NCBI GenBank assembly: GCA_955652265.1
Contig: CATPBD010000184.1
Coordinates: 1 to 11,374, forward strand
Direction: 5' to 3'
DNA from: an uncultured Gemmatimonadaceae bacterium
GTDB taxonomy: Bacteria > Gemmatimonadota > Gemmatimonadetes > Gemmatimonadales > Gemmatimonadaceae
Length of the DNA: 11,374 nt
Part shown: one piece after another, positions 1 to 6,385 of the stretch
How the letters are laid out: every line of letters begins with the position of its first letter
How positions within the stretch are numbered: position 1 is the stretch's first letter
Program-made: the position numbers and the translations under genes
The notes under the pieces: model-generated
What the model was told of the DNA's origin: nothing
The model's input: only the letters and a program-made list of their open reading frames with translations
Databases searched by the model: none

Positions 1-463
1 GCTTTCGAAGAACCTTGCTGGAATCAAGAACCTTACGCGCCTTCCCGGCCTCATGTTCGTGATCGACTCGAAGAAAGAGCGGATCGCGGTGAACGAGGCC
101 AACAAGCTCCAAATCCCGCTGATCGCGCTCGTCGATACGAACGCCGATCCGGATCTGATCACCGTGCCGATCGCTGGCAACGACGACGCGATCCGCTCGG
201 TGGAGCTGATGACCAAGTCGATCGCCGATGCGATCGTCGAGGCGCGTCGTGAAGCTCCAGTGCGCGAGGAAGTCGAAGAAGCGGAATCGTACACCTACAG
301 CTCCGATCGCGGCGCAGAGCCGGAAGGCGAGGGCGACAAGAAGAGGAAGAGACGGCCGCGCAGACGACGGGCGAAACCCGAGGCGATTGCCGCGCGACTC
401 AAGACAGGCGGCGAAGAAGGTGGCGGAACTGAGGAAGCCACCGAGCCAGAGCAGGAAGGTTAA
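1..463 (+). CDS. rpsB: 30S ribosomal protein S2, C-terminal part (5' end outside window)
   Basis: This is the 3' portion of the gene for ribosomal protein S2, which binds the head-body junction of the 30S subunit and is needed for S1 binding. The frame is open from base 2, so the 153 visible codons are partial. The S2 signature blocks are clear: [10 protein letters not shown], then [16 protein letters not shown], then [12 protein letters not shown] and the [10 protein letters not shown] loop, followed by the terminal helix [11 protein letters not shown]. About 70 residues beyond this conserved core form a low-complexity tail. Its first part is acidic, its middle is very basic ([13 protein letters not shown], encoded at 338-376), and its end is Gly/Glu-rich. 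S2 tails vary in length, so this is an extension and not a frameshift. It is followed by a hairpin and then tsf, the standard order. Confidence 0.97.
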   Translation, partial: LSKNLAGIKNLTRLPGLMFVIDSKKERIAVNEANKLQIPLIALVDTNADPDLITVPIAGNDDAIRSVELMTKSIADAIVEARREAPVREEVEEAESYTYSSDRGAEPEGEGDKKRKRRPRRRRAKPEAIAARLKTGGEEGGGTEEATEPEQEG

Positions 464-468
464 CTTTC

Positions 469-497
469 ACGCCGCCGGAAAACTCCGGCGGCGTTTT
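469..497 (+). terminator. Terminator/attenuator hairpin between rpsB and tsf
   Basis: An 11-bp perfect stem (469-479 paired with 484-494) encloses the tetraloop AAAC. The stem is GC-rich (CGCCGCCGGA / TCCGGCGGCG) and runs into a short T-tract at 494-497. This has the form of an intrinsic terminator, but the U-run is short. It begins 5 nt after the rpsB stop and ends only 11 nt before the tsf ATG, so it probably terminates some of the transcripts and sets the S2 to EF-Ts ratio. Full termination would cut tsf off from the operon, because no promoter is visible in between. Confidence 0.7.
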
Positions 498-508
498 CAC
501 GAGACAGG

Positions 509-1120
509 ATGATGACTACAAAAGAAAAATTCACAGCGAAGGATGTTCAGGCTCTGCGTCAAAAGACCGGCGCGGGCATGATGGAATGCAAGAAAGCGCT
601 CGAAGAGACCAACGGTGATGTGCCAAAGGCGGAGGAGTATCTCCGCGCGAAGGGCATCGCCAAGGCCGAAAAGCGTCAGGGTAAGCAGACGAGCGAAGGA
701 CTCATCGGTAGCTACATCCACCACAACGGCAAGGTCGGCGTGATGGTGGAAGTGAACTGCGAGACCGATTTCGTCGCACGCACCGACGATTTCAAGACGC
801 TGGTCAAGCAGATCGCCGAGCACATTGCCGCCGCGGCTCCGGTGGCCGTCGACAAGGACCAGGTTCCGCAGGACAAGGTCGAGAAGGAGCGCCGCATCTT
901 TGTCGAGCAGGTGAAGGCGAGCGGCAAGCCAGATCATTTGATCGAGAAGATCGTCGCCGGCAAGGTCGAGGCGTTCTACAAGGACGTCGCGCTCGTGCAC
1001 CAGGCGTGGGTGAGAGAGCCGAAGAAAACTGTCGGAGACTTGATCAAGGAAGCATCCGCCAAAGTGGGCGAGAACATTCAGGTCCGCCGGTTCGTCCGAT
1101 TCCAGATGGGGGAGGAATGA
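509..1120 (+). CDS. tsf: Translation elongation factor Ts
   Basis: EF-Ts is the guanine-nucleotide exchange factor that releases GDP from EF-Tu in the cytoplasm. The N-terminal UBA-like domain carries TGAGMMECKKAL (residues 20-31), and the core carries the EF-Tu-contacting motif TDFVA (86-90) within EVNCETDFVART. The last part, with the block KTVGDLIKEASAKVGENI followed by VRRFVRF, matches the family C-terminus. At 203 residues it is the short form, like Thermus EF-Ts (about 196), and lacks the larger second core subdomain of the E. coli protein (about 283). Thermus EF-Ts works as a dimer, so this one may too. Two tandem ATG codons (509 and 512) are possible starts; GAGA at 501-504 is the only nearby purine run and better suits the second. 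It lies directly after rpsB and its hairpin. Confidence 0.97.
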   Translation: MMTTKEKFTAKDVQALRQKTGAGMMECKKALEETNGDVPKAEEYLRAKGIAKAEKRQGKQTSEGLIGSYIHHNGKVGVMVEVNCETDFVARTDDFKTLVKQIAEHIAAAAPVAVDKDQVPQDKVEKERRIFVEQVKASGKPDHLIEKIVAGKVEAFYKDVALVHQAWVREPKKTVGDLIKEASAKVGENIQVRRFVRFQMGEE

Positions 1121-1122
1121 CT

Positions 1123-1146
1123 ATTCGGCATCGTACGGTGCCGAAT
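1123..1146 (+). promoter_or_regulatory. Hairpin just after tsf, overlapping a longer alternative stem
   Basis: A perfect 8-bp inverted repeat, ATTCGGCA (1123-1130) and TGCCGAAT (1139-1146), starts 2 nt after the tsf stop. A possible U·G and C-G pair extend it, leaving a GUAC loop. No T-tract follows, so it does not look like an ordinary intrinsic terminator. It could protect the 3' end of a processed tsf message. Its right arm is also part of the 5' strand of the long stem 1137-1158/1319-1340, so the two folds cannot coexist. Confidence 0.5.
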
Positions 1147-1340
1147 TGCAACTGAATACGTGCGAGCTTCTAGTAGCGTAGATGACAGTCTGCCAGTTCA
1201 CTACGCCCTGACTTGCCTCTGTCGAGTAGAGCAACTGCTTGTGCTTGGACGCCTTTTTTGTAAAGTCAGGGCGTCGTAAACTGAAAACCTGGAATCTGTG
1301 CTACCGGTCACTCCCATCTATTCAGTTGCAGTTCAACACC
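1137..1340 (+). ncRNA. Putative rod-like structured RNA or leader between tsf and pyrH
   Basis: The 233-bp tsf-pyrH gap has no credible ORF but is almost wholly self-complementary. Pairings found by eye, all in consistent register: 1137-1140 with 1337-1340; 1143-1158 with 1319-1334 (16 bp, one G·U); 1160-1162 with 1315-1317; 1164-1166 with 1311-1313; 1173-1178 with 1299-1304; 1186-1188 with 1296-1298; 1193-1198 with 1286-1292 (one bulge); 1203-1214 with 1263-1274 (12 perfect bp). The 48-nt apex contains a small hairpin and a run of six T (1254-1259). The outer stem ends 2 nt before the AAGGGG Shine-Dalgarno of pyrH. It could be a cis-acting pyrH leader, a processed free RNA (the long closed rod with bulges recalls 6S RNA, but I recognise no family sequence), or a transcribed palindromic repeat of MITE/ERIC type. 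Structure is seen; function is unknown. Confidence 0.5.
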
Positions 1341-1342
1341 AT

Positions 1343-1348
1343 AAGGGG
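1343..1348 (+). promoter_or_regulatory. Shine-Dalgarno for the TTG start of pyrH
   Basis: AAGGGG lies 5 nt upstream of TTG 1354-1356. It decides the start, because no ATG or GTG lies near the conserved N-terminus, and it sits immediately downstream of the long structured region, so folding or unfolding there could affect access to it. Confidence 0.7.
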
Positions 1349-1353
1349 TCTCG

Positions 1354-2067
1354 TTGCCTGACCTAAAGTACAACCGGGTTCTGCTCAAGCTGTCCGGCGA
1401 GGCGCTCGCCGGACAGAAGGGCACCGGTTTCGATTTCACGATTCTGGAGCGGCTCGCCACCGAGGTCTCCGACATCGTCAAAATGGGCGCGAGCGTCGGT
1501 CTGGTAATCGGCGGCGGAAACATCGTTCGCGGCGCGCAGCTTTCGAAGATGGGAATGGACCGGGTCGGCGCCGATTACATGGGGATGCTCGGGACCGTCA
1601 TCAATGCCCTGGCGCTCCAGGACGTGCTAGAGAAGGCCGAGCTGGAAACGCGCGTCATGACGGCCATCGCGATGGAGTCGATCGCGGAGCCGTTCATCCG
1701 ACGACGCGCAATGCGGCACTTCGAGAAAGGTCGCGTCGTGATCTTCGCGGCGGGTACCGGAAATCCGTACTTCTCCACCGACACTGCTGCCGCCCTCCGC
1801 GCAATTCAGATCCATGCCGACGTCATCGTCAAGGCCACGAGTGTCGACGGGGTTTACAGCGCTGACCCCAAGCGGGATCCGGACGCAACGCGCTACGAAT
1901 CGATCAGTTATCGCGACGTCATGGTCAATGAGCTGGGCGTCATGGACCAGACGGCAATCACGCTGTGCAAAGAGAACAAGCTTCCCATAATCGTCCTGAA
2001 CATTCACCGTCACGGAGAGGTTGCCCGCGCGCTCAGAGGTGAGCGAGTCGGAACGATCGTACAATGA
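1354..2067 (+). CDS. pyrH: UMP kinase
   Basis: Bacterial UMP kinase phosphorylates UMP to UDP with ATP, a cytoplasmic step of pyrimidine nucleotide synthesis; the bacterial enzyme is a hexamer of the amino-acid-kinase fold. The 237-residue length is usual. Motifs run in order: RVLLKLSGEALAG at the N-terminus (phosphate binding), VIGGGNIVRG, ADYMGMLGTVINALALQ, the UMP/ATP region AAGTGNPYFSTDTAAALRA, VKATSVDGVYSADPK, and DQTAITLCKENKLPI. Translation starts at TTG, set by AAGGGG at 1343-1348 and by alignment to the family N-terminus. The TGA stop overlaps the frr ATG by four bases (ATGA), so the two are probably translationally coupled. The unusual structured leader upstream, if it is regulatory, would act first on this gene; the weak TTG start suggests modest expression compared with rpsB and tsf. 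Confidence 0.97.
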   Translation: MPDLKYNRVLLKLSGEALAGQKGTGFDFTILERLATEVSDIVKMGASVGLVIGGGNIVRGAQLSKMGMDRVGADYMGMLGTVINALALQDVLEKAELETRVMTAIAMESIAEPFIRRRAMRHFEKGRVVIFAAGTGNPYFSTDTAAALRAIQIHADVIVKATSVDGVYSADPKRDPDATRYESISYRDVMVNELGVMDQTAITLCKENKLPIIVLNIHRHGEVARALRGERVGTIVQ

Positions 2068-2618
2068 CGACAATTCCTCAGATCACGAAGGACTGCCGTA
2101 CAGCGATGGAGAAATCGTTCGAGGCGTCGAAGCGCGAGCTGGCCTCGATTCGCACTGGCAAGGCGACGACGAGCTTGCTCGACACCGTTCGCGTCGAGGC
2201 GTACGGGCAGCAGATGCCGTTGAATCAGGTCGGCAGCGTCTCGGCGCCGGAGCCGCGACTTCTCACCGTCACTCCCTGGGATAAGGGTCTGGTGTCGGCG
2301 ATCGAGAAGGCGCTCCGCGAGTCTGATCTCGGACTGAACCCGCAGACCCAGTCAGGTGTGATTCGCGTCCCACTCCCCTCGCTCAATGAGCAGCGCAGAA
2401 AGGAGCTGGTGAAAGTCGTCCACAAGCTGGCCGAAGAAGCGCGGATCGGTATCAGACACGCGCGAACGGGGGCACGCGATCAGCTCAAGAGACTCGAGAA
2501 AGCGTCGGAGGACGATCAGAAGAAGGCGGAGAAAGAGCTTCAGAAACTCCACGACGACTTCATCGGCAGGATCGATGAGCTGTTGAAGGGAAAAGAAGCA
2601 GAAATCATGGAAGTCTAG
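2064..2618 (+). CDS. frr: Ribosome recycling factor
   Basis: RRF splits the post-termination ribosome together with EF-G in the cytoplasm. The protein has 184 residues, the normal size. Domain I (the long three-helix bundle) is read at both ends: CRTAMEKSFEASKRELASIRTGKA, and the C-terminal half from PLPSLNEQRRKELVKVVHKLAEEARIGIRHAR onward. Domain II lies between them, with VEAYGQQMPLNQVGSVSAPEPRLLTV and a WDKGLVSAIEKAL helix. The Arg-rich GIRHARTGARDQL region matches the functionally important arginine patch of domain I, although the usual RRDAN-like sequence here reads RTGARD. The ATG overlaps the pyrH stop, and no good Shine-Dalgarno precedes it, consistent with coupled translation. The gene immediately downstream is cdsA, without the uppS gene that often lies between. 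Confidence 0.97.
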   Translation: MTTIPQITKDCRTAMEKSFEASKRELASIRTGKATTSLLDTVRVEAYGQQMPLNQVGSVSAPEPRLLTVTPWDKGLVSAIEKALRESDLGLNPQTQSGVIRVPLPSLNEQRRKELVKVVHKLAEEARIGIRHARTGARDQLKRLEKASEDDQKKAEKELQKLHDDFIGRIDELLKGKEAEIMEV

Positions 2619-2621
2619 ACC

Positions 2622-3476
2622 GTGTCGGAGCTGACACGGCGCATCATCTTCGCGATCATTGCTGCGCCCGCCACCATAGCGATCGTGTATTTCGGCGACT
2701 GGGTGCTCGCCATTGTACTCTCCGTTCTCTCCGCGCTCGGCGCGTGGGAGTTCTTCCGCATGGCGCGCGAGACCGGCACGTTTCCGCTCGAGCCGGCCGG
2801 TATCGCGCTCGCCGCGCTGCTGCCGATAGCAGCCCATGCGCAGAGACTCGGAGTGTATTCGTTCTCGCTGACGGCGATCATCGCAATGGCACTGGTGCTG
2901 TTCGCGAGCACGATCTGGTTGCGCGGGCCATCAGGCAAGCCTCTGGCGTCGGTTGCCGTAACGGCGTTTGGCGTGCTGTACACCGGATTGTTCTCCTACA
3001 TCTACGCTCTGCGCTACCATGACTATGCCGTCGGCGCCGGTGCCGGCACGGCGCTGGCGTTCCTGCCGATTCTTCTCACGTGGGCTACGGACGTCGGCGC
3101 TTACACGTTCGGCCGCGCGTTTGGTAAGAAGAAGCTGATTCCCTCCGTGAGTCCGGGGAAAACGGTGGAAGGGGCGTTGGGTGGACTCGGCCTCACGATC
3201 GTCGTATGTCTCCTATACGTGCGATTCATACTGATGCCGTATGCGCAGCTGGGGCTGACGATCCAGGGCGCAGTGCTCTTCGCGATCGTCGTGAGTATCG
3301 CGGCGCAGACCGGAGACATGGCTGAGTCACTGCTGAAGCGAGAGGCTGGCGTGAAAGACAGCTCGCAAATTCTTCCCGGGCATGGCGGAATACTCGATCG
3401 GTTCGACGGCGTGTTGTTCGTAATGCCGATCGCGTTTTTGCTGCTGGGCCGCTTGCTGCTGCCCATCCCACAGTGA
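2622..3476 (+). CDS. cdsA: Phosphatidate cytidylyltransferase (CDP-diglyceride synthase)
   Basis: CdsA is an inner-membrane enzyme that converts phosphatidic acid and CTP to CDP-diacylglycerol, the precursor of the main phospholipids. The 284 residues are strongly hydrophobic, with several membrane spans (for example around residues 8-40, 56-75, 80-98, 108-130, 138-160, 188-208, 215-232 and near the C-terminus). The family signature is present near the end: SLLKREAGVKDSS followed by ILPGHGGILDRFDG, including the KD and the HGG-DR-D residues that bind metal and substrate. An upstream SPGKTVEGALGG loop is also typical. The start is GTG 2622, 3 nt after the frr stop, with GGAAG at 2609-2613 as a possible ribosome site. 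The stop overlaps the dxr GTG (GTGA). The pairing of phospholipid and isoprenoid synthesis genes here is the common cdsA-dxr order. Confidence 0.95.
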   Translation: MSELTRRIIFAIIAAPATIAIVYFGDWVLAIVLSVLSALGAWEFFRMARETGTFPLEPAGIALAALLPIAAHAQRLGVYSFSLTAIIAMALVLFASTIWLRGPSGKPLASVAVTAFGVLYTGLFSYIYALRYHDYAVGAGAGTALAFLPILLTWATDVGAYTFGRAFGKKKLIPSVSPGKTVEGALGGLGLTIVVCLLYVRFILMPYAQLGLTIQGAVLFAIVVSIAAQTGDMAESLLKREAGVKDSSQILPGHGGILDRFDGVLFVMPIAFLLLGRLLLPIPQ

Positions 3477-4624
3477 CGCCCAAGTCTGCCACCGGACTGA
3501 AAGGCGTGGCAGTGCTTGGCTCCACGGGCTCGATCGGCACGACCGCGCTGCGTGTGCTGGACAGGCAGCGCCAACGCTTCCGCGTTACGGCCCTCACGGC
3601 CAACAGCAACGGCGCCTTGCTCAAGGAGCAAGCCCGGCAGTTCTCACCCTCCTTTGTCGGGATGGTCGAGTCGAGCGCCGACGCCGACGAAGCGTGGAAA
3701 AGCGGGACTGACGCGCTCGTTGCCGCGGCGACGCGGGATGATGTCGACATAGTGCTCAACGCGATCGTGGGCGCCGCTGGTCTCGACGCCACGCTCGCAG
3801 CGCTGGAGAAAGGGAAGCGTGTTGCGCTCGCGAACAAGGAGACCCTCGTCATCGCCGGACACCTGGTGAGCGAGGCTTGCGCCTCCGGACGAGGCGAAGT
3901 TGTCCCCGTCGACAGCGAGCACAGCGCAATTCTGCAGTGCATCACCGGACATCCGGCCTCGCAGGTGCGCCGCGTGATTCTCACCGCGTCGGGCGGACCT
4001 TTTCGCGACTGGAGTCGCGAACGTCTCGCTTCTGCCACGGTCGAGGATGCCCTCAGGCATCCAACCTGGCGAATGGGACGAAAGATCTCGGTCGACAGCG
4101 CGACTCTGGCGAATAAGGCGCTCGAGGTAATCGAGGCGCATTTTCTGTTCGGCTTGCCCTACGATCGAATTGAAGTTGTGGTTCATCCCCAGAGCGTGGT
4201 GCATTCCTTCGTCGAGTTCATCGATGGCAGTGTCGTTGCGCAAATGAGCGCGCCGACGATGGAGCTGCCCGTCCTCTATGCCCTTACGCATCCTGAACGG
4301 GTCGACGACGACGGCATACCACCGTTCGATCCTGTTAGACTTTCTCCAATGACCTACGAGCCGGTGGATCACGAGCGTTTTCCAGCGCTGCGGCTGGGAA
4401 TCGATGCGGGCAGGGCAGGCGGCGCCGCGCCGGCCGTGTTCAACGCCGCTAACGAGTGCGCTGTCGCCGCGTTCCTCGCCGGAAAGCTTGCGTTCCCCGA
4501 TATCCCCCGCGCGATATCCTCGGCGCTCGAGAAGCTGAGCGAGCTGCCCTCCGGAAATCGCGAAGAGCTACTCGCCGCCGACGCCGCGGCCAGAAATCAT
4601 GTTCGCGAGATGGTAGCGTGCTGA
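3473..4624 (+). CDS. dxr: 1-deoxy-D-xylulose 5-phosphate reductoisomerase
   Basis: DXR (IspC) carries out the committed step of the non-mevalonate isoprenoid pathway: rearrangement and NADPH reduction of DXP to MEP; it is the target of fosmidomycin. The 383-residue length is normal. The N-terminal NADPH loop GSTGSIGTTAL (residues about 16-26) is followed by ALANKETLVIAG, the metal-binding VVPVDSEHSAI (Asp147 and Glu149 by my count), LTASGGPFRD, then HPTWRMGRKISVDSATL and NKALEVIEAHFLF, and VVVHPQSVVHS. The C-terminal helical domain is intact. The start GTG 3473 overlaps the cdsA stop; conserved sequence begins about ten residues in, so no other start is favoured. The stop lies within the first codons of rseP. 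Presence of this gene implies the MEP pathway supplies undecaprenyl and quinone precursors. Confidence 0.97.
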   Translation: MTPKSATGLKGVAVLGSTGSIGTTALRVLDRQRQRFRVTALTANSNGALLKEQARQFSPSFVGMVESSADADEAWKSGTDALVAAATRDDVDIVLNAIVGAAGLDATLAALEKGKRVALANKETLVIAGHLVSEACASGRGEVVPVDSEHSAILQCITGHPASQVRRVILTASGGPFRDWSRERLASATVEDALRHPTWRMGRKISVDSATLANKALEVIEAHFLFGLPYDRIEVVVHPQSVVHSFVEFIDGSVVAQMSAPTMELPVLYALTHPERVDDDGIPPFDPVRLSPMTYEPVDHERFPALRLGIDAGRAGGAAPAVFNAANECAVAAFLAGKLAFPDIPRAISSALEKLSELPSGNREELLAADAAARNHVREMVAC

Positions 4625-5808
4625 GCTGGCTCGCGCCGATCATAGTCTTCGGGCTCGTTGTGTTCGTGCACGAGCTCGGGCACTTCATTGCCGCGAAGCT
4701 GACGGGTGTATACGCACCGCGATTCTCAATCGGGTTCGGACCGTCGCTGCTGAAGAAACGATTTGGCGAGACCGAGTACGTCCTCGCCGCACTCCCGCTC
4801 GGCGGCTATGTGCGGATGGCGTCGCGGGAGGATGAAGCCACGGCGTTCCTGGAGGGAGGAAGCGAGAATTCCGCGACTACACCGGGAAGTCCCAAGGATG
4901 GATTCGACCCGGACGCCATGATTCCATTCGGGCCCAAGCCGATTCCGGAATCGCGCTGGTTCGAGTCCAAGCCACTGCCGGCGCGGCTTTTCATCATGCT
5001 CGCGGGCGTCACCATGAACGCGGTGCTGGCGTACGTCATTTACGTGGGCCTTCTGCTGCGGTCGGGAATTCCGACACTCATTCCGGTTGCGACGGCAGTG
5101 ACTCCTGGAAAACCCGCGGCGCAGGCGGGAATTCAGGCTGGCGACAGCATCGTTTCGCTCAACGGGACCCCGCTCAAGAACTGGGAAGCTCTGCTCGACA
5201 GCATCGGCGCGTCGCCGGGAATTCCACTCACCCTCGGAATCGTGCGGCAAAGCCGGCCGCTTACCATACACGTGACCCCCGCGGCCGAGATCGCACCTGA
5301 TCCTCGCACTGGGCAAAGGAAGCGGCTGGGGCGGATCGGAATGGCCGCTACCGTGGCATTCAAGCCCGTCTCTGCCGGCAACGCCTTCGGCGAGGCGTGG
5401 CGGCTGACCCTCGACAACGGGGGAAGGATCTTCTCGACTTTGCAGGCGCTAATCTCGAGCGGGGCTGGCGTGTCCGACCTCGGCGGCCCGATCGCGATCG
5501 CTCAGGTTTCGGTTCAGGCCGCCCGCGGCGGGATTGAGACTCTTCTCGCGCTGATCGCTCTCATCAGCATCAACGTCGCAGTTTTCAACCTGTTGCCGAT
5601 ACCCATTCTTGATGGAGGTCAGATTGTTCTCAACGTCGCGGAAACGATCAAGGGAAGCGCTTTCAGTGCGCGCACCCGCGAGCGGATTCTCAGGGGCGGG
5701 CTGGTGCTCATCGGCCTGCTCTTCGTGACGGTGATGTTCAACGACATCAGTCGCAACATGCAGAGCATCGTGCATCTGGTGGGGCGTCTCTTTGGCAAGT
5801 CTGCGTAA
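4618..5808 (+). CDS. rseP: RIP metalloprotease RseP (site-2 protease family)
   Basis: This is an inner-membrane zinc protease that cuts transmembrane substrates; in E. coli RseP cleaves anti-sigma factor RseA and clears signal-peptide remnants. The first membrane span carries HELGH (His18, Glu19, His22), and the third zinc ligand lies in LLPIPILDGG (Asp332). Likely spans are residues 4-26, 124-148, 305-327 and 360-378, with one PDZ domain at about 155-222 (AVTPGKPAAQAGIQAGDSIVSLNG). With 396 residues and one PDZ it is shorter than the two-PDZ E. coli protein. The reading frame is open upstream to 4456, but that stretch is Arg-rich and lies inside dxr; GTG 4618, just before LSWLAPIIV, fits the family and overlaps dxr by 7 nt. 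A hydrophilic stretch at residues 71-112 is longer than usual. Substrates cannot be read from this window. Confidence 0.93.
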   Translation: MLSWLAPIIVFGLVVFVHELGHFIAAKLTGVYAPRFSIGFGPSLLKKRFGETEYVLAALPLGGYVRMASREDEATAFLEGGSENSATTPGSPKDGFDPDAMIPFGPKPIPESRWFESKPLPARLFIMLAGVTMNAVLAYVIYVGLLLRSGIPTLIPVATAVTPGKPAAQAGIQAGDSIVSLNGTPLKNWEALLDSIGASPGIPLTLGIVRQSRPLTIHVTPAAEIAPDPRTGQRKRLGRIGMAATVAFKPVSAGNAFGEAWRLTLDNGGRIFSTLQALISSGAGVSDLGGPIAIAQVSVQAARGGIETLLALIALISINVAVFNLLPIPILDGGQIVLNVAETIKGSAFSARTRERILRGGLVLIGLLFVTVMFNDISRNMQSIVHLVGRLFGKSA

Positions 5809-5864
5809 ACTTCGGTGCCGCTTACTGCGTACGGTTGTTGAGGTGGTGAATCTCGGGAGGCTGA

Positions 5865-6341
5865 GTGGACGACTCGAACCTGTCTGAGAAGAATCGCGGA
5901 CTAACCGAATGGTGGGCCGCGCGGACTCCGCTCGTCCCAGGTCAGGAGCTTCCGACGACGCCCGCACGAGGGATAGTTTCGTTTTTTAGCGAAAACCGAA
6001 AGGAAGGGCGCTGGGCAGTGCCTCGTCATCTCAGAGTGGTGTCGGTGTTTGCCAGCGTCAAAGTCGATCTCCGCGAGGCCGTTCTCCAGCACAGGGAGTC
6101 GGTGATCGAAGCGATGGCCGTGCTTGCAGAGGTCCAGATAATTGTGCCACCCGACGTGATCGTAGAGTGCGACGGGGACGCGTTCATGGGGGCGTTCACT
6201 CTAAGCGACGGCAAGCGAAAGGGGGCGGTCACCGCAGCACCGCCGCCGGGAGCCCCGATCGTGCGCGTGATCGGCAGTGCTTATCTGGGAAACGTCACGG
6301 TCAAGGTTCGTCCCTCCAAGTCGAGTGTGCTCGCGCGCTGA
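5865..6341 (+). CDS. LiaF C-terminal-like soluble protein (cell-wall stress response family)
   Basis: The 158-residue protein has no signal peptide or membrane span. Residues about 36-155 resemble the C-terminal domain of LiaF, the family called cell wall-active antibiotics response proteins: GRWAVPRHLRVVSVFASVKVDLREA, then EAMAVLAEVQIIVPPDVIVECDG, then a final RVIGSAYLGNVTVKV. The repeated short beta strands suggest a small beta-solenoid. In LiaF homologues the turns usually read FGGV-like; here they read FSEN, FASV, LAEV, FMGAF and LGNV, so it is divergent. In Firmicutes LiaF the domain is attached to an N-terminal membrane part and restrains a two-component system; that part is missing here. 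The start GTG 5865 is supported by GGGAGG at 5855-5860. It sits alone between rseP and yggS, 56 and 44 nt from each. Function cannot be stated beyond this family link. Confidence 0.6.
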   Translation: MDDSNLSEKNRGLTEWWAARTPLVPGQELPTTPARGIVSFFSENRKEGRWAVPRHLRVVSVFASVKVDLREAVLQHRESVIEAMAVLAEVQIIVPPDVIVECDGDAFMGAFTLSDGKRKGAVTAAPPPGAPIVRVIGSAYLGNVTVKVRPSKSSVLAR

Positions 6342-6348
6342 CCGTGAA

Positions 6349-6377
6349 TTGAACGGCGGGGCCCGTCCGGCTAAATT
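6349..6377 (+). promoter_or_regulatory. Sigma70-like promoter for the yggS-divIVA-ileS operon
   Basis: A -35 element TTGAAC (6349-6354) and a -10 element TAAATT (6372-6377) are separated by exactly 17 nt. The first keeps 4 to 5 of the consensus TTGACA positions depending on alignment of the last bases, and the second keeps the TAnnnT pattern. The -10 ends 8 nt before the yggS ATG, so transcription would begin at or within about two bases of that codon. This AT-rich patch stands out in the GC-rich 44-nt gap after the LiaF-like gene. Confidence 0.55.
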
Positions 6378-6385
6378 GTGCAGTT

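Noticed and set aside
1254..1259. Run of six T as an intrinsic terminator before pyrH
   Set aside because: No stable GC hairpin lies immediately upstream of it; it falls in the loop of the larger fold.
1239..1266. Internal promoter TTGTGC-16 nt-TAAAGT before pyrH
   Set aside because: Only half of the -35 consensus matches and the elements fall inside the apex and stem of the structured region; too weak to list as a feature.
1137..1340. Firm naming of the structured region as 6S RNA
   Set aside because: Length and rod shape are similar, but I cannot match a conserved 6S sequence and the gene position is not a known 6S locus, so it is left unnamed.
3226..4038. Long minus-strand open frame of 270 codons
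   Set aside because: It is antisense to the well-conserved cdsA and dxr coding sequences and has Ser/Arg/Ala-rich composition with no recognisable domain, as expected of a high-GC shadow.
4456..4617. Upstream extension of the rseP frame by 54 codons
   Set aside because: It lies wholly inside dxr, is Arg-rich like an out-of-frame shadow, and the RseP family starts right before the first membrane span, which fits GTG 4618.
5809..5864. Promoter for the LiaF-like gene in the 56-nt gap after rseP
   Set aside because: No pair of -35 and -10 elements with acceptable spacing could be seen; the gene may be read through from rseP.
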